A stretch of 64,000 bases of DNA from Clostridium thermobutyricum (GCA_016842005.1 JAENYD010000004.1:1-64000), one strand, 5' to 3'. Positions 8,358 through 18,862 are shown, counted from the stretch's first letter. Translations and numbers: made by a program. The notes: a model not told the origin generated them from the letters alone.

Positions 8358-9554
8358 CTAACTGAATATTGAGAGCAGTACCCCTGCCGCTACCGCAGAA
8401 CCTATTACGCCCGATACGTTAGGTCCCATGGCATGCATAAGCAGGAAGTTGGACGGGTTCTCCTTCTGCCCTACCACCTGTGATACACGGGCAGCCATGG
8501 GCACTGCGGAAACCCCTGCAGAGCCTATGAGAGGATTTATCTTACCGCCGGACAGCTTGTTCATTATCTTGCCAAGTATCACGCCGGCAGCAGTTCCCAC
8601 ACCAAAGGCCAGTACACCCAGTACTATTATCTGGATGGTTTGTAGCTGGAGGAACCTTTCGGCAGATGCAGTGGCACCAACGCTTACTCCCAGAAATATG
8701 GTCACTATGTTTATAAGTTCATTGGCTGCTGTCTTGGACAGCCTTTCCACCACTCCACATTCCCGGAACAGGTTGCCCAGCATGAGCATGCCTACCAGCG
8801 CTGCCGCTGCCGGTAAAAGCAGCGACACTGCTATTGTGGTTATTATGGGGAACAGCACCTTCTCTGTTTTTGATACCGGTCTCAGCTGTTCCATCTTTAT
8901 CATACGCTCTTGTTTGGTGGTAAGCGCTTTCATTATGGGAGGCTGAATTATGGGTACCAGCGCCATATATGAGTAAGCTGCCACGGCTATGGGCCCCAGC
9001 AGATGGGGTGCCAGCCTGGATGTAAGATATATGGCGGTAGGGCCGTCAGCACCACCGATTATGCCGATGGATGATGCTTCAGGGCCGGTGAAGCCCAGCA
9101 GTATGGCACCTATGAAGGTGGTAAATATTCCAAACTGAGCGGCAGCGCCCAGCAATAAACTCTTCGGGTTTGCTATCAGGGGACCGAAATCGGTCATAGC
9201 CCCTACCCCCATGAATATTATGGGAGGAAATATTCCCAGATGGTCGCCCTGGAAGAAATACCACAGGAGCCCCCCGGGCTCGACACGAGCCTCCTCAGCC
9301 TTGGTCATTATAAGTTCCCCTGCCTGCTCTATCAGTTCTACAGGCTGATGGGTTATCTGATGCGCCATAAGGTTCGCCAGGGGCAGGTTTGCCAGGAGCA
9401 TACCAAATGCTATGGGCACCAGTAAAAGGGGCTCATACTGTTTAACTATAGCCAGGTACAGCAAGAAGCAGGCTATGGCCAGCATGAGTATGTGAGGTAG
9501 GTCCAGGGCAGCAAATCCCGTACTCTTTACAAAGTCAACCAGTACTTCTACCAT
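8358..9554 (-). CDS. mmdB: Sodium-pumping methylmalonyl-CoA decarboxylase, beta (membrane) subunit
   Basis: Integral membrane subunit of the OadB/GcdB/MmdB family, which removes CO2 from carboxybiotin and couples this to Na+ export. The 398-residue protein is strongly hydrophobic, with about ten membrane segments and the family motif [20 protein letters not shown], whose aspartate is essential in characterised members. It is the last gene of the operon, 26 bp after the biotin carrier. Assignment to methylmalonyl-CoA rather than oxaloacetate or glutaconyl-CoA rests on the mutase and epimerase genes in the same operon. Confidence 0.95.
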   Translation of the reverse strand: MVEVLVDFVKSTGFAALDLPHILMLAIACFLLYLAIVKQYEPLLLVPIAFGMLLANLPLANLMAHQITHQPVELIEQAGELIMTKAEEARVEPGGLLWYFFQGDHLGIFPPIIFMGVGAMTDFGPLIANPKSLLLGAAAQFGIFTTFIGAILLGFTGPEASSIGIIGGADGPTAIYLTSRLAPHLLGPIAVAAYSYMALVPIIQPPIMKALTTKQERMIKMEQLRPVSKTEKVLFPIITTIAVSLLLPAAAALVGMLMLGNLFRECGVVERLSKTAANELINIVTIFLGVSVGATASAERFLQLQTIQIIVLGVLAFGVGTAAGVILGKIMNKLSGGKINPLIGSAGVSAVPMAARVSQVVGQKENPSNFLLMHAMGPNVSGVIGSAVAAGVLLSIFS

Positions 9555-9580
9555 TTAAAAGTCTCCTTTCTTGGGATATT

Positions 9581-9976
9581 CTATTTCATGGATAAGAGTA
9601 CGTCACCTGCGTTAACTGATGCGCCTGTGGATACGTTTATGGATGCTATCACTCCGTCTGCCGGAGCCATTATTTCGTTTTCCATTTTCATGGCCTCCAG
9701 TACGAGAAGCACCTGACCGGATTTTACAGCGTCTCCTTCATTGACTTTCACCGACAGAACTGTTCCGGGCATCGGGGCAGTTACTGTATTGGCTCCCGCC
9801 GGGGCCGATGTTGCTGCAGGTTTTGGTGATGCCGCAGGCTTGGGTGCCGGAGCTGCAGGTTTTGGTGCTGCAGGGGCAGGAGTTGCTGCAGGAGCTGAAG
9901 GTGCACCGCCTGCTTTTATCTCTTCTACTTCCACTTGATAGCTGTTACCGTTCACAGTTATGTTGAATTTTCTCAT
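9581..9976 (-). CDS. mmdC: Biotin carboxyl carrier subunit of decarboxylase
   Basis: 131 residues in three parts: a short N-terminal segment (1-22), an Ala/Pro-rich flexible linker (about 23-62) and a biotinyl domain (63-131) with AMKMEN, in which K97 is the biotin attachment site. It carries the carboxyl group from the carboxyltransferase to the membrane subunit. Modification would be by the nearby BirA. Length and layout are typical of MmdC/GcdC-type subunits. Confidence 0.95.
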   Translation of the reverse strand: MRKFNITVNGNSYQVEVEEIKAGGAPSAPAATPAPAAPKPAAPAPKPAASPKPAATSAPAGANTVTAPMPGTVLSVKVNEGDAVKSGQVLLVLEAMKMENEIMAPADGVIASINVSTGASVNAGDVLLSMK

Positions 9977-10016
9977 TCTGATGTTTTCCTCCTTAATCGA
10001 AATTTAATCGGTACAA

Positions 10017-10391
10017 TCAGTTTTGTAACATCCTGTTCATCTGGTCGGTCCTGCCTGCAAGACTCCATGCAGGAGCAGTTTCCGGCATGCGGACAATATT
10101 CCTGATAACCAGGTCAGAGGGCATAACTCCCATGCTGGAGGCAACCGCTGCAGCAATAACAGCAACAAGCTCGGTATCATCCTGTACGCTTTCCGCCGGA
10201 GCTACCTCTGTCTTTGCTGGTTCGGATTGTTTTGCGGATGTTGATTTAGCTGACCTGTAAAATATCTTTTCCATAACAGTCAGTATTACCATAAGGAATA
10301 TCAATGCCAGAAATACAACCAGCATACCCAGCAGGGTTATCTGTAAACCTTCCATAATATCTATAGAATCCCCAAATAACAATTGTATCAC
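10017..10391 (-). CDS. mmdD: Decarboxylase pump gamma/delta subunit (OadG family)
   Basis: Small 124-residue subunit with one N-terminal membrane helix (about residues 14-42, LLGMLVVFLALIFLMVIL) and a polar C-terminal tail, as in OadG/MmdD, which hold the soluble and membrane parts of the pump together. It starts 4 bp after the carboxyltransferase stop, so it is clearly in the same operon. The tail contains VAVIAAAVASSMG, a common mark of this family. Confidence 0.92.
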   Translation of the reverse strand: MIQLLFGDSIDIMEGLQITLLGMLVVFLALIFLMVILTVMEKIFYRSAKSTSAKQSEPAKTEVAPAESVQDDTELVAVIAAAVASSMGVMPSDLVIRNIVRMPETAPAWSLAGRTDQMNRMLQN

Positions 10392-10395
10392 CTCT

Positions 10396-11943
10396 TTATA
10401 CGGGTAGATTCCCGTGCTTTTTAGCAGGTCTGGTTTCCCGCTTACCGGCCAGCATATCGTATGCGCTTATCAGCCTTTGTCTTGTAGTGCTGGGCACTAT
10501 CACATCATCCACAAAGCCTCTGGATGCGGCCACATAGGGATTTGCAAATTTATCCTTGTAATCCTGTATTTTTTCCTGTCTGGTGGCTGCGGGGTCATCC
10601 GAATCCTGTATGTCCTTCCTGAATATGATGTTGGCTGCCCCTTCAGGACCCATTACGGCTATCTCGGCACTGGGCCATGCCAGTACCACATCGGCGCCCA
10701 GGTCTTTGCTGCACATTGCCAGGTATGCGCCGCCGTATGCTTTCCTGGTTACCAGGGTTACCTTGGGCACAGTTGTCTCTGAATATGCATAAAGCATCTT
10801 GGCCCCATGCCTTATTATACCGCCGTACTCCTGGTTGGTGCCCGGCAGGAACCCGGGAACGTCCACAAGGTTGAGTACCGGGATATTGAAGGCATCGCAG
10901 GTCCTTATGAATCTGGCTCCCTTGTCGGATGCGTTTATGTCAAGGCAGCCTGCAAGCACCTTGGGCTGATTGGCTATTATACCTATGGATCTACCATTCA
11001 ACCTTGCAAAACCGGTAATCATGTTCTGGGCATAGTATGGCTGTACTTCAAAGAATGCGCCGTTATCCACTATAAGGCTTATTACTTCTTTCATGTCATA
11101 GGGCTTGTTTGGGTTGTCCGGCACTATATCGTTCAGGGCTTCCTCCATACGGTTTACATCATCAGTACACTCGAATACCGGTGCCGATTCCATGTTATTT
11201 GACGGCAGGAAGCTGAGCAGTGTTTTAATATCCTCTATGCACTGCTTTTCATCCGCACTCATAAAATGCGCAACCCCGCTTATGCTGTTGTGGGTCATGG
11301 CTCCGCCCAGATCTTCAGCCGATACCTCTTCCCCTGTTACTGTCTTTATTACCTGGGGACCGGTTATGAACATCTGGCTGGTCTTATCCACCATGAATAT
11401 GAAATCGGTTAGAGCCGGCGAGTATACTGCACCGCCTGCACAGGGACCCATTATTACAGAAATCTGGGGGATAACACCGGATGCAATTGTATTCCTGTAG
11501 AATATCTGGCCATAACCGGACAGGGCGTCTACTCCTTCCTGTATACGGGCACCGCCTGAATCGTTAATACCTACAACCGGAGCCCCTACTTTCAATGCCA
11601 TATCAAGAACCTTGCATATCTTCTTTGCATGCATTTCTCCCAGGGAACCGCCCAGTACGGTAAAATCCTGGGCAAATACGTAAACAAGCCTTCCGTTTAC
11701 AGTACCATACCCGGTAACAACGCCTTCGCCAGGGGCCTCCTGTTGTTCCATGCCGAAAAGATTGCACCTGTGCTTTACGAAAGCATCAATCTCAACAAAA
11801 CTGCCTTTGTCCATGAGAAGGCCAATTCTTTCCCTGGCAGTCATTTTACCGCTTTGGTGCTGTTTATCTATCCTCTTTTGACCGCCGCCTTCCATAATTT
11901 TCTCTTTACGCTCTTGAAGGTCTTCTGTTCTGTTCAAAGCCAT
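10396..11943 (-). CDS. mmdA: Methylmalonyl-CoA decarboxylase, carboxyltransferase (alpha) subunit
   Basis: Transfers the carboxyl group of methylmalonyl-CoA to biotin, releasing propionyl-CoA. The 515-residue protein has the two crotonase-like carboxyltransferase domains (N-terminal about 20-260, C-terminal about 280-510), with [12 protein letters not shown] and the oxyanion-loop region [13 protein letters not shown], and a second GGAYLAM loop. It closely follows the propionyl-CoA carboxylase beta / MmdA family. No biotin carboxylase gene is nearby, which favours a decarboxylating pump over an ATP-dependent carboxylase. Confidence 0.95.
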   Translation of the reverse strand: MALNRTEDLQERKEKIMEGGGQKRIDKQHQSGKMTARERIGLLMDKGSFVEIDAFVKHRCNLFGMEQQEAPGEGVVTGYGTVNGRLVYVFAQDFTVLGGSLGEMHAKKICKVLDMALKVGAPVVGINDSGGARIQEGVDALSGYGQIFYRNTIASGVIPQISVIMGPCAGGAVYSPALTDFIFMVDKTSQMFITGPQVIKTVTGEEVSAEDLGGAMTHNSISGVAHFMSADEKQCIEDIKTLLSFLPSNNMESAPVFECTDDVNRMEEALNDIVPDNPNKPYDMKEVISLIVDNGAFFEVQPYYAQNMITGFARLNGRSIGIIANQPKVLAGCLDINASDKGARFIRTCDAFNIPVLNLVDVPGFLPGTNQEYGGIIRHGAKMLYAYSETTVPKVTLVTRKAYGGAYLAMCSKDLGADVVLAWPSAEIAVMGPEGAANIIFRKDIQDSDDPAATRQEKIQDYKDKFANPYVAASRGFVDDVIVPSTTRQRLISAYDMLAGKRETRPAKKHGNLPV

Positions 11944-11973
11944 TCCAATACCTCCACTACTTTTTTGTATTTG

Positions 11974-12375
11974 TTATCTTTCACTCAGTTCAACAAGTAC
12001 GCCGTAAGTACTCTTCGGATGCAGGAATGCAATTTTTGCTCCCCCGGCACCGTATCTGGGCTTCTCGTCTATCAATCTTACGCCTTTCCTTCTCATTTCG
12101 TCAAGGGCCTTTTCAATATCATCAACCCTGAATGCAATATGCTGTATACCCGCTCCTTTCTTCTCAATATATTTTGCTATGGGCCCTTCGGGGTCCGTGG
12201 ATTCCAGCAGTTCAATCTCTGTATCCCCTACAGGCAGGAATGCAACCTTTACCTTCTGGTCTTCAACCACTTCAACTCCTTCAAGGTTAAGTCCCAGCAC
12301 CTCGGTGTAAAACTTTAAAGCCTCGTCCAGATTGGCCACTGCTACACCGATGTGGTCAACTTTCTTAACCATCAA
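11974..12375 (-). CDS. mce: Methylmalonyl-CoA epimerase
   Basis: Interconverts (R)- and (S)-methylmalonyl-CoA, linking the mutase product to the decarboxylase. The 133-residue protein belongs to the vicinal oxygen chelate fold: metal-ligand positions appear as VDHIGVAV near the N terminus, EIELLE in the middle, GIQHIAFRV, and VLVELSE at the C terminus. Two ATG codons are adjacent at the start. It lies between the mutase GTPase and the carboxyltransferase in the operon, as expected for pathway order. Confidence 0.95.
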   Translation of the reverse strand: MMVKKVDHIGVAVANLDEALKFYTEVLGLNLEGVEVVEDQKVKVAFLPVGDTEIELLESTDPEGPIAKYIEKKGAGIQHIAFRVDDIEKALDEMRRKGVRLIDEKPRYGAGGAKIAFLHPKSTYGVLVELSER

Positions 12376-12424
12376 AATACCTCCTTTATATTTACTGATA
12401 TTTTTATCTGATAATTGACCGTCA

Positions 12425-13372
12425 CTAAAACTTCACCTGGTTGAAGTTTTTCTTTATAATATCCTCAACGGCCGTATATATATCAATATCCCTTGAAAGT
12501 ATCCTGTCAACAAGCCCTTCCAATTTTGCCTGTTTGTCTGTCCCCTGGAGGATCAACTCAAGCAATCGGGATTGTACAAGTTGAATAAGCTCTTCTCTGG
12601 TATTTCTGAACCGCCGGTTTCTTAATTCGCCGGATTTTTCCAAATACTCCCTGTGCTTAAACATGTTTTCCAGTAATTCAACAGTTCCGGTGTTATCCAG
12701 AGCTATTACCTTGGTGATAGGAGGACGCCAGTCTTTATGATCTCCAAAATCAAGCATCATCTCAAGCTCAATCTTAGTCCTGTCCGCCCCTTCCCTGTCA
12801 GCCTTATTTATGGCAAATACATCTCCTATTTCCATTATACCGGCCTTAATAGCCTGGATATCATCACCCAGTCCCGGTACCATTACCATTATAACGGTAT
12901 CTGCTGTCTTGACTATATCAACTTCCGACTGCCCTACGCCGACCGTTTCAATGAAGATATAGTCCTTCCCGAAAATATCCATTACCTTGACTGCTGTCTG
13001 GGTAGCTCTGGACAATCCTCCAAGATGCCCCCTGGTACCCATGCTTCTGATAAAAACTCCCGGGTCGGTATACAGGTCCTGCATTCTTATCCTGTCCCCC
13101 AGGATGGCACCTCCTGTAAAGGGACTGGTAGGATCTATCGCTATTATTCCTACGGTTTTGCCCTGGCCCCTTAAAAGCTTAACCAGTTTATCCGTAAGGG
13201 TACTTTTTCCGGCTCCAGGAGGCCCGGTAATGCCTACAACATAGGCATTACCGGTTCTATCATAAAGCTCCTTTATAATCCTGGTTGCTTCAGGGTCATT
13301 GTTTTCCGCAAGGGTCAGTAGTCTTGCAAGAGCCCTGACATCTCCGGTGACCAATCTTTCCTGCAGAGACAT
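12425..13372 (-). CDS. meaB: Methylmalonyl-CoA mutase-associated GTPase MeaB
   Basis: G3E-family GTPase that loads adenosylcobalamin into the mutase and protects it. Walker A is GPPGAGKST, followed by [20 protein letters not shown] and [14 protein letters not shown], with the NKAD base-recognition motif. The ATG at 13372 is preferred over an upstream in-frame TTG because GGGTGGTG lies just before it. Length is 315 residues. It follows the small mutase subunit by about 35 bp. Confidence 0.95.
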   Translation of the reverse strand: MSLQERLVTGDVRALARLLTLAENNDPEATRIIKELYDRTGNAYVVGITGPPGAGKSTLTDKLVKLLRGQGKTVGIIAIDPTSPFTGGAILGDRIRMQDLYTDPGVFIRSMGTRGHLGGLSRATQTAVKVMDIFGKDYIFIETVGVGQSEVDIVKTADTVIMVMVPGLGDDIQAIKAGIMEIGDVFAINKADREGADRTKIELEMMLDFGDHKDWRPPITKVIALDNTGTVELLENMFKHREYLEKSGELRNRRFRNTREELIQLVQSRLLELILQGTDKQAKLEGLVDRILSRDIDIYTAVEDIIKKNFNQVKF

Positions 13373-13407
13373 TATAGCACCACCCAATAATTAGTTACTT
13401 CCGAGAA

Positions 13408-13806
13408 CTATTTCCTTTTTATATTGTTCTTAATAAATTCTATTGCAGTGGTTGTTGGTGTTCCGGGGGTAAATATTGCAGATATGCCCGCCTGCTTCAA
13501 TCCGGGTATATCATCATCCGGAATTACTCCTCCGCCTACAACCAGCACATCATCCGCACCTTTCTCTTTAAGCAGGTTAACCACCCTGGGGAACAGGTGG
13601 TTGTGAGCACCGGACAAAATACTCATGGCAACTACATCAACATCTTCCTGAATAGCCGACTCCACTATCTGTTCGGGAGTTTGTCTCAGTCCTGTATATA
13701 TAACCTCCATTCCTGCATCCCTGAAGGCCCTTGCTATAACCTTGGCCCCCCTGTCGTGTCCATCCAGCCCGGGCTTGGCTACCAATACTCTAATTGGTCT
13801 ATCCAT
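13408..13806 (-). CDS. mcmB: Methylmalonyl-CoA mutase, cobalamin-binding small subunit
   Basis: The 132-residue protein is the free-standing B12-binding domain of the mutase. The histidine that coordinates cobalt from below is in DGHDRG (15-20, H17). Further marks are SILSGAH and VVGGGVIP, which shape the nucleotide-tail pocket. Separate large and small subunits are known in archaea and several Clostridia, whereas many bacteria have a fused chain. Confidence 0.96.
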   Translation of the reverse strand: MDRPIRVLVAKPGLDGHDRGAKVIARAFRDAGMEVIYTGLRQTPEQIVESAIQEDVDVVAMSILSGAHNHLFPRVVNLLKEKGADDVLVVGGGVIPDDDIPGLKQAGISAIFTPGTPTTTAIEFIKNNIKRK

Positions 13807-13834
13807 TACAATTAAACCTCCTTTTTATATCCAA

Positions 13835-15514
13835 TTATAGTATAACCGATTGTTGATATTCACCAAATACTTCTCTCAGCACTCCGCAGATTTCACCGAG
13901 AGTAGCATAGGATTTAACAGCTTCAAGAATGAAAGGCATGAGATTATCATCGCCCTGGGCAGCTTTCCTAAGGGCCGCAAGATCGGCTTCAACCTTCTGG
14001 TTATCTCTTTCAGCCCTGAGCTGCTGCAGTTTTTGTTTCTGCATTTCGCCCACACTGGGGTCAACTTTTAACAGGCCTTTGGGAGGCTCTTCTTTAATCT
14101 CAAATTTGTTCATGCCAACAACAATACGCTTGCCGGCTTCAATTTCCATCTGGTAACTGTAAGCGCTGTCCTGAATCTCTTTCTGAATGAATCCCTTGTC
14201 AATTGCCTTGGGCGCTCCACCCAGTTCGTCAATTTTATTGATATACTCCATGGCTTCTTTTTCTATTCTGTTTGTCATGGCCTCTACATAGTAAGAACCG
14301 GCAAGGGGGTCAACAGTCTCAGCAACTCCGCTTTCATACGCGACTATCTGCTGTGTCCTGAGAGCAATCCTGACCGACTCTTCAGTTGGCAAAGCCAATG
14401 CCTCATCTCTGGAGTTGGTGTGCAGGGACTGAGTCCCGCCAAGAACTGCGGCAAGAGTCTGAATGGCAACCCTTACTATATTATTGTCAGGCTGCTGGGC
14501 AGTCAAAGTGGACCCACCTGTTTGTGTATGGAATCGCAGCATCATTGATTTGGGGTCAGTAGCCCCGAACCTTTCCTTCATTATCTTGGCCCAAATGCGT
14601 CGGGCAGCCCTGAACTTGGCCACTTCTTCCAGAAGGTCATTGTGCGCGTTAAAGAAGAATGACAGCCTTGGAGCGAAATCATCTACATTAAGTCCGGCTT
14701 TTATAGCAGCATCCACATAGGCTATACCATCAGCCAATGTGAAGGCTACTTCCTGGGATGCGGTTGAACCGGCCTCTCTTATGTGGTAACCGCTTATGCT
14801 TATTGTATTCCACTTGGGCACATATTTGGAACAGTATTCGAATATGTTGGTTATAAGTCTCATGGATTGCTCTGTGGGGAATATATAGGTCCCCCTTGCA
14901 ATATATTCTTTCAATATATCATTTTGTATGGTTCCTTTGAGCTGGTCAGCGGGAACTCCCTGTTTGGCCCCGACTGCTATATACATTGCAAGCAGAACAG
15001 ATGCCGGGGCATTGATGGTCATGGAAGTGCTCACCTTATCCAGAGGTATGCCGTCAAACAGTATCTCCATGTCTTTCAGTGAGTCGATAGCAACTCCGAC
15101 CTTTCCCACTTCACCTTCAGCCAGTGCATGATCTGAATCGTATCCTATCTGTGTCGGCAGGTCAAAAGCCACGCTTAAACCAGTCTGACCCTGCTCCAGC
15201 AAATACTTGTATCTCTTGTTGGATTCTTCGGCTGTAGCAAAGCCTGCATACTGCCTCATGGTCCAGAATCTTCCCCTGTACATGGTGGGCTGAACGCCCC
15301 GGGTGTAGGGATACTCGCCCGGGAAACCAATGTCCTCAAGATAATCAAGCTCTGCAATGTCGTCAGGGGTATACAGCCTTTTTACTTCTGCATTCGAACC
15401 GGTTACAAAGGTTTGTTTTCTCTCCGGTCTCTTTGCCAGAAGCTTATTGACTGATTTCTCCTGCCATTCCTCCTTCTTGCTTCTTATCAGTTCCAATTTT
15501 TCTTTGTCCGACAT
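13835..15514 (-). CDS. mcmA: Methylmalonyl-CoA mutase, catalytic large subunit
   Basis: Converts succinyl-CoA and (R)-methylmalonyl-CoA by radical rearrangement, using adenosylcobalamin bound by the separate small subunit. The 559-residue TIM-barrel chain has [23 protein letters not shown] near residues 65-90, the substrate-binding signature of acyl-CoA mutases, and [19 protein letters not shown]. The B12 domain is absent, as expected for the split form. The ATG has a strong AAGGAGG ribosome site. The gene opens an eight-gene operon, and its leader holds the third copy of the structured RNA motif described for the CoA-transferase and the transporter. Confidence 0.97.
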   Translation of the reverse strand: MSDKEKLELIRSKKEEWQEKSVNKLLAKRPERKQTFVTGSNAEVKRLYTPDDIAELDYLEDIGFPGEYPYTRGVQPTMYRGRFWTMRQYAGFATAEESNKRYKYLLEQGQTGLSVAFDLPTQIGYDSDHALAEGEVGKVGVAIDSLKDMEILFDGIPLDKVSTSMTINAPASVLLAMYIAVGAKQGVPADQLKGTIQNDILKEYIARGTYIFPTEQSMRLITNIFEYCSKYVPKWNTISISGYHIREAGSTASQEVAFTLADGIAYVDAAIKAGLNVDDFAPRLSFFFNAHNDLLEEVAKFRAARRIWAKIMKERFGATDPKSMMLRFHTQTGGSTLTAQQPDNNIVRVAIQTLAAVLGGTQSLHTNSRDEALALPTEESVRIALRTQQIVAYESGVAETVDPLAGSYYVEAMTNRIEKEAMEYINKIDELGGAPKAIDKGFIQKEIQDSAYSYQMEIEAGKRIVVGMNKFEIKEEPPKGLLKVDPSVGEMQKQKLQQLRAERDNQKVEADLAALRKAAQGDDNLMPFILEAVKSYATLGEICGVLREVFGEYQQSVIL

Positions 15515-15620
15515 TCTCTTTCCTCCTTTTAGTCATTTAATAATATAATTAGCAATCAATAAAAAAGTGATGTAAAAACAACTTATGTAAAGTCAAACGT
15601 TGATAACCTTCCAACACACA

Positions 15621-15720
15621 AACATAGCGGCAATACATACTGCAATAACAGTATGTGTTGCCGCTATGTTAGCTACATTTGCAACAAAAGGCTGTTTTGC
15701 TGCCGTAGGTAACCAGGCAT
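15621..15720 (-). ncRNA. Candidate riboswitch leader C, before the mutase operon
   Basis: Minus-strand order: a short stem TGCC/GGCA (15716-15719 with 15701-15704) whose loop holds GTTACCTAC (15705-15713); a hairpin CAAAA-CAGCC-TTTTG (15685-15699); then GTAGCTAAC (15668-15676), which pairs with the loop at 8 of 9 positions; then a 22-bp hairpin with a 6-base loop (15621-15670) that shares AAC with the loop-pairing strand. The architecture matches leaders A and B. The tail after the long hairpin is only moderately T-rich. It lies between the DUF3870 gene and mcmA with no clear promoter, so it may act as an attenuator inside a longer transcript. Confidence 0.55.
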
Positions 15721-15727
15721 TCAGCGC

Positions 15728-16060
15728 CTAGGAATCCATACCGAAATCCCCGGCTAGAGCAGTATGATATTTTGTATGGCACATCTTAAGCGCCGATACA
15801 ATCGCTTTTTTTGCATGGCCGAAATAGCTTAGTCTTATTTCGTCAATTATTTCATCTAAGTTATTAATATTTTTACCGGTGATAAGATCCCTTACAAATC
15901 TCCTTGCCGTATCAGTTGCCAGCGTGCAATCGGTTTCCAGGATTTCACCGCTGTCCATCCGGATAACCAAACCTATTGCTATTACCGTATACAGTTCTGA
16001 AGCAGTGATACCCTGCGGAAGCCTTGCATACCCAGTGACAAATATTTGCCTGGAATCCAA
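15728..16060 (-). CDS. DUF3870 domain protein
   Basis: The 110-residue soluble protein has the family's N-terminal pattern (IFVTGYARLPQGITA) and a C-terminal part with YFGHAKKAIVSALK. Function is unknown to me. It starts with TTG after GAGGGGTGA. Its place between the CoA-transferase and the mutase operon, all on one strand, suggests a role linked to acyl-CoA or short-chain acid metabolism, but this is position only. Confidence 0.8.
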   Translation of the reverse strand: MDSRQIFVTGYARLPQGITASELYTVIAIGLVIRMDSGEILETDCTLATDTARRFVRDLITGKNINNLDEIIDEIRLSYFGHAKKAIVSALKMCHTKYHTALAGDFGMDS

Positions 16061-16225
16061 AATATCACCCCTCTATATATTCCCCAGGAATATTAAATGT
16101 ATATCCTGTATTTAATTCTAGATTAAAATCATTATTCCTTCCTGTTTCTTTGAATTCTCCGGTGAAATTTATGAATCTACAGGATTATACATTTTCTACG
16201 GGGAAATATACAGGTATCCGCTATT

Positions 16226-17725
16226 CTATTTTACTTTCATTGTACCGGTGTCAATAAATCTCTGATGCCAGGACAATGCTTCCCCGAGTATATGCGGGGT
16301 ATGCTTGATTGGCCCGCTGGATGCCCTTTCAAAATAATCCATAAGCATATCTTTATAGTCGGGATGGGCACAATTCTGGATTATTTTTCTGGCCCTTTCC
16401 TTCGGACTTGTTCCTCTCAGGTCAGCCAGCCCCTGCTCTGTTACTATTACCATTACATCGTGCTCTGTATGGTCATGATGGGATACCATTGGCACAATAC
16501 TGGAAATGTCTCCCCCTTTAGCTGTAGACACAGTGGTAAATATGGAAAGGTACGCATTTCTGGTAAAATCTCCTGAACCGCCTATGCCGTTCATCATGCG
16601 GCTTCCCATTACATGGGTGGAATTTACGTTTCCATATATATCAACTTCCAGTGCGGTGTTCATGGCGATTACACCCAGTCTCCTGGCAATGGCAGGATTA
16701 TTGCTTATCTCCTGGGGTCTCAATATCATTCTATTTCTGTACCGGCTTATATTGTTGTACAGCCTCACAAGACCTTCCTCGGAAGGGGTAATGGAGGTGC
16801 CCGATGCCATTAATACCTTGTCGGCATCTATAAGGTCAAACATAGAATCCTGTATTACCTCGGTATAACAGTACAGGTCTTCAAATCTGGATTCCACGAG
16901 ACCGCCCAGGACGGCATTGGCCACGCTTCCTACCCCCGACTGAAGGGGCAGAAGGTTTTCTGGCAACCTGCCCGCCTTCACTTCCGACTCAAGAAAATCA
17001 ATCAGGTATCCGGATATTTTTCTCGAATCTTCATCAATGGGGCCCAGCGGCCTTACATTGTCCTTTATATCTGTAACAACTATCGCAGCAATTTTATCAA
17101 CTCCACAGGGAATATAAGTGGTGCCTATCCTGTCGTCCGGCTTGAATATAGGTATTGGTTGTCTGTTAGGAGGATTCTGGGGTGCATATATATCATGTAT
17201 TCCTTCAAGTTCCAGCGGCTGAGACGTATTTACCTCAATTATGACTTTATCGGCCATCTCAACGAAAACCGGGGAATTGCCTACAGAAGTAGAAGGGATT
17301 ATATGACCGTCTTCGGTGATGGCCACTGCTTCGATCAACGCAAAGTCTATTTTTCCGAGATAACCGTACCTCACATACTGGGGCGTATGGCTGAGGTGCA
17401 TGTCAACATACTCCAGACTCCCGTCGTTTATACCGTTCCTGATGTCTTTGTTGGTTTGATAGGGCAGTCTTTTATTTATCACTCCCGCCCGGGTCAAAGC
17501 TCCGTCCAGTTCGTCTCCCACCGATGCTCCGGTAAAAAGATTGATCTTAATCTTTTCTCCTTTGCTGGCTCTCTCAGCCAGAGCCAGAGGAACAGCCTTC
17601 GGGTATCCTGACGGGGTAAAGCCGCTGGTGCCTATCGTCATGCCGTCTTTTATCATGGCAGCAGCCTCTCCCGCCTGGCATACCTTCTTCATGAGATGCT
17701 CGTTTCTTATGCGGTCCTTCAACAT
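16226..17725 (-). CDS. Acetyl-CoA hydrolase/transferase family CoA-transferase
   Basis: The 499-residue member of the Cat1 / succinyl-CoA:acetate CoA-transferase family, cytoplasmic. It shows MTIGTSGFTPSGYPK near the N terminus, GVGSVANAVLGGL in the middle and GIGGSGDFTRNAYLSIF towards the C terminus, all typical. With the mutase and decarboxylase operon beside it, propionyl-CoA:succinate CoA transfer is the most economical role: it would charge succinate and release propionate. Acetate is an alternative partner that sequence alone does not exclude. Its leader carries a promoter and candidate riboswitch A. A strong ribosome site (GGGGAGGAAG) precedes the ATG. Confidence 0.9.
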   Translation of the reverse strand: MLKDRIRNEHLMKKVCQAGEAAAMIKDGMTIGTSGFTPSGYPKAVPLALAERASKGEKIKINLFTGASVGDELDGALTRAGVINKRLPYQTNKDIRNGINDGSLEYVDMHLSHTPQYVRYGYLGKIDFALIEAVAITEDGHIIPSTSVGNSPVFVEMADKVIIEVNTSQPLELEGIHDIYAPQNPPNRQPIPIFKPDDRIGTTYIPCGVDKIAAIVVTDIKDNVRPLGPIDEDSRKISGYLIDFLESEVKAGRLPENLLPLQSGVGSVANAVLGGLVESRFEDLYCYTEVIQDSMFDLIDADKVLMASGTSITPSEEGLVRLYNNISRYRNRMILRPQEISNNPAIARRLGVIAMNTALEVDIYGNVNSTHVMGSRMMNGIGGSGDFTRNAYLSIFTTVSTAKGGDISSIVPMVSHHDHTEHDVMVIVTEQGLADLRGTSPKERARKIIQNCAHPDYKDMLMDYFERASSGPIKHTPHILGEALSWHQRFIDTGTMKVK

Positions 17726-17792
17726 AATCTTCCTCCCCTTTAATCGCTAAATTTAAATTAATACATATACCTTGTTAAACAAAAAGCACTTC

Positions 17793-17914
17793 AAAAAACA
17801 AAAGCACGACCGCATGCTTGATTATTATCAAGCACAAGCCGTGCTATACCTACTCGCAGACAAAAGTACCTTTTGCCAACATAGGTATATGGCAAAAAAG
17901 AACCTATTCAGCTT
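17793..17914 (-). ncRNA. Candidate riboswitch leader A with terminator, before the CoA-transferase
   Basis: Minus-strand order after the promoter: stem TTGCCA/TGGCAA with a loop containing TATACCTA; a short A/T hairpin around AAAAGGTACTTTT; then TAGGTATA, a perfect 8-base complement of the loop; then a terminator GCACGGC...GTCGTGC (17804-17844) with an internal perfect 8-bp hairpin and a T-rich tail TTTTGTTTTTT (17793-17803). The base of the terminator stem touches the loop-pairing strand, so pseudoknot and terminator compete. It matches leader B at most positions, with compensatory changes in stems. The class is not recognised. Confidence 0.75.
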
Positions 17915-17920
17915 GAGTTT

Positions 17921-17949
17921 ATTATACCACATCATTTTTACCTGTTCAA
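17921..17949 (-). promoter_or_regulatory. Sigma-A promoter for leader A and CoA-transferase
   Basis: On the minus strand TTGAAC (17944-17949) and TATAAT (17921-17926) are 17 bp apart. Transcription would start near 17914, at the beginning of the structured leader. Confidence 0.85.
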
Positions 17950-17983
17950 CAGAAAACCCGGCAAAATGTGATTTTTTTAACGC

Positions 17984-18391
17984 TTAATCGTTCTTCCTTT
18001 TGCCTTTGTCATTAACTCTGTCCATGAACTTGTCCAGATTTATTATGTACCTTTCATGACGTCCTTCACCTATCTTCTCTTCCTCGTCATAGGCCTCCAC
18101 CTTGAAGACAAGCCTTCTGCCATCTATCTCAATCAGTTCTCCCACAGCATAAACCTTCATTCCCATTGGTGTTGCCGCCAGGTGCTTGACATCCAGATGA
18201 GTTCCCACTGTGGCGTATCCTTTCGGCAGGTGAAGGTCAACGGCCGAAAGGGCGGCATTTTCCATTAACCCGATCATCACGGGTGTTGCAAATACTTCAA
18301 CCCCGCCGCTGCCGAAGTTCGCCGCAGTATCTTTGTATTTTACCGTTGTCTCTATCTTTGCCGTCAGCCCTTTTTGCAATTTGAAGTCCAT
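17984..18391 (-). CDS. FlK-like acyl-CoA thioesterase (hotdog fold)
   Basis: The protein of about 135 residues resembles fluoroacetyl-CoA-thioesterase-like hotdog proteins: FATPVMIGLMENAA supplies the threonine and glutamate, and GTHLDVKHLAATP the histidine, of the usual Thr/Glu/His set. It would hydrolyse a short acyl-CoA. The start at ATG 18391 is preferred; a GTG three codons upstream overlaps the ribosome site. It lies within the propionate block, so a housekeeping role in releasing stalled acyl-CoAs is plausible. Specificity for fluoroacetyl-CoA is not implied. Confidence 0.85.
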   Translation of the reverse strand: MDFKLQKGLTAKIETTVKYKDTAANFGSGGVEVFATPVMIGLMENAALSAVDLHLPKGYATVGTHLDVKHLAATPMGMKVYAVGELIEIDGRRLVFKVEAYDEEEKIGEGRHERYIINLDKFMDRVNDKGKRKND

Positions 18392-18862
18392 ACATATCAC
18401 CCCTGACTATCCAGTATGATTAATATAAAAAATACTTGGAGAAACCTGTTCTCCCGCCCCAGGACCACCCTTTCAGGCACTGATTCTGAAGCTATCTTAT
18501 TATATCAAAAAATACGATAAAGCGAAACTTCCTTCAGGGGGTTCTCTTTGCCGTATACCTGTGCTATTGCAATATTATGCTGCATAAAAATAATAATAAA
18601 ATATTTTAATACTTAAAACCGATTTCAATGCCGGCAAGATACCGACCGGAATCTTTCAGAGAACGGGTATAACCATTGCCGGTGCGGTTATCCTGTCCAT
18701 GGGCAACAATTGCCCGGGAAGCATATTTCTCCATGGAACTGTCCGGATTTGGCCCGTATATTGCACCGGTCCGAACGGGTCCGGCAAATGTTTTGATTTT
18801 AAACATGACCTTGTTTTTAAGAAAAATAATCGAATTGACTTGCATTCGTTATAAATTTGTCA
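18392..18862. other. Intergenic region upstream of thioesterase and DASS transporter
   Basis: About 470 bp without a convincing gene. On the minus strand a perfect hairpin GGAGAA/TTCTCC (18438-18454) is followed after a few bases by TTTTTT, a terminator-like element in the thioesterase leader, with a TATAAT box further upstream (about 18500). A small dyad GGGCAA-CAA-TTGCCC lies near 18700. An open frame of 79 codons on the minus strand (18606-18845) has no recognisable features. Confidence 0.5.

Noticed and set aside
15655-15720. Leader C read on the plus strand
   Set aside because: The motif is partly self-complementary and also aligns on the plus strand, but no plus-strand gene follows it and the long hairpin comes before, not after, the loop-pairing part. 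The minus reading fits the order in leaders A and B.
18606-18845. Open frame of 79 codons on the minus strand upstream of the thioesterase
   Set aside because: No ribosome site, no recognisable domain, and the region also carries the 5' flank of a plus-strand promoter. Not supported as a gene.
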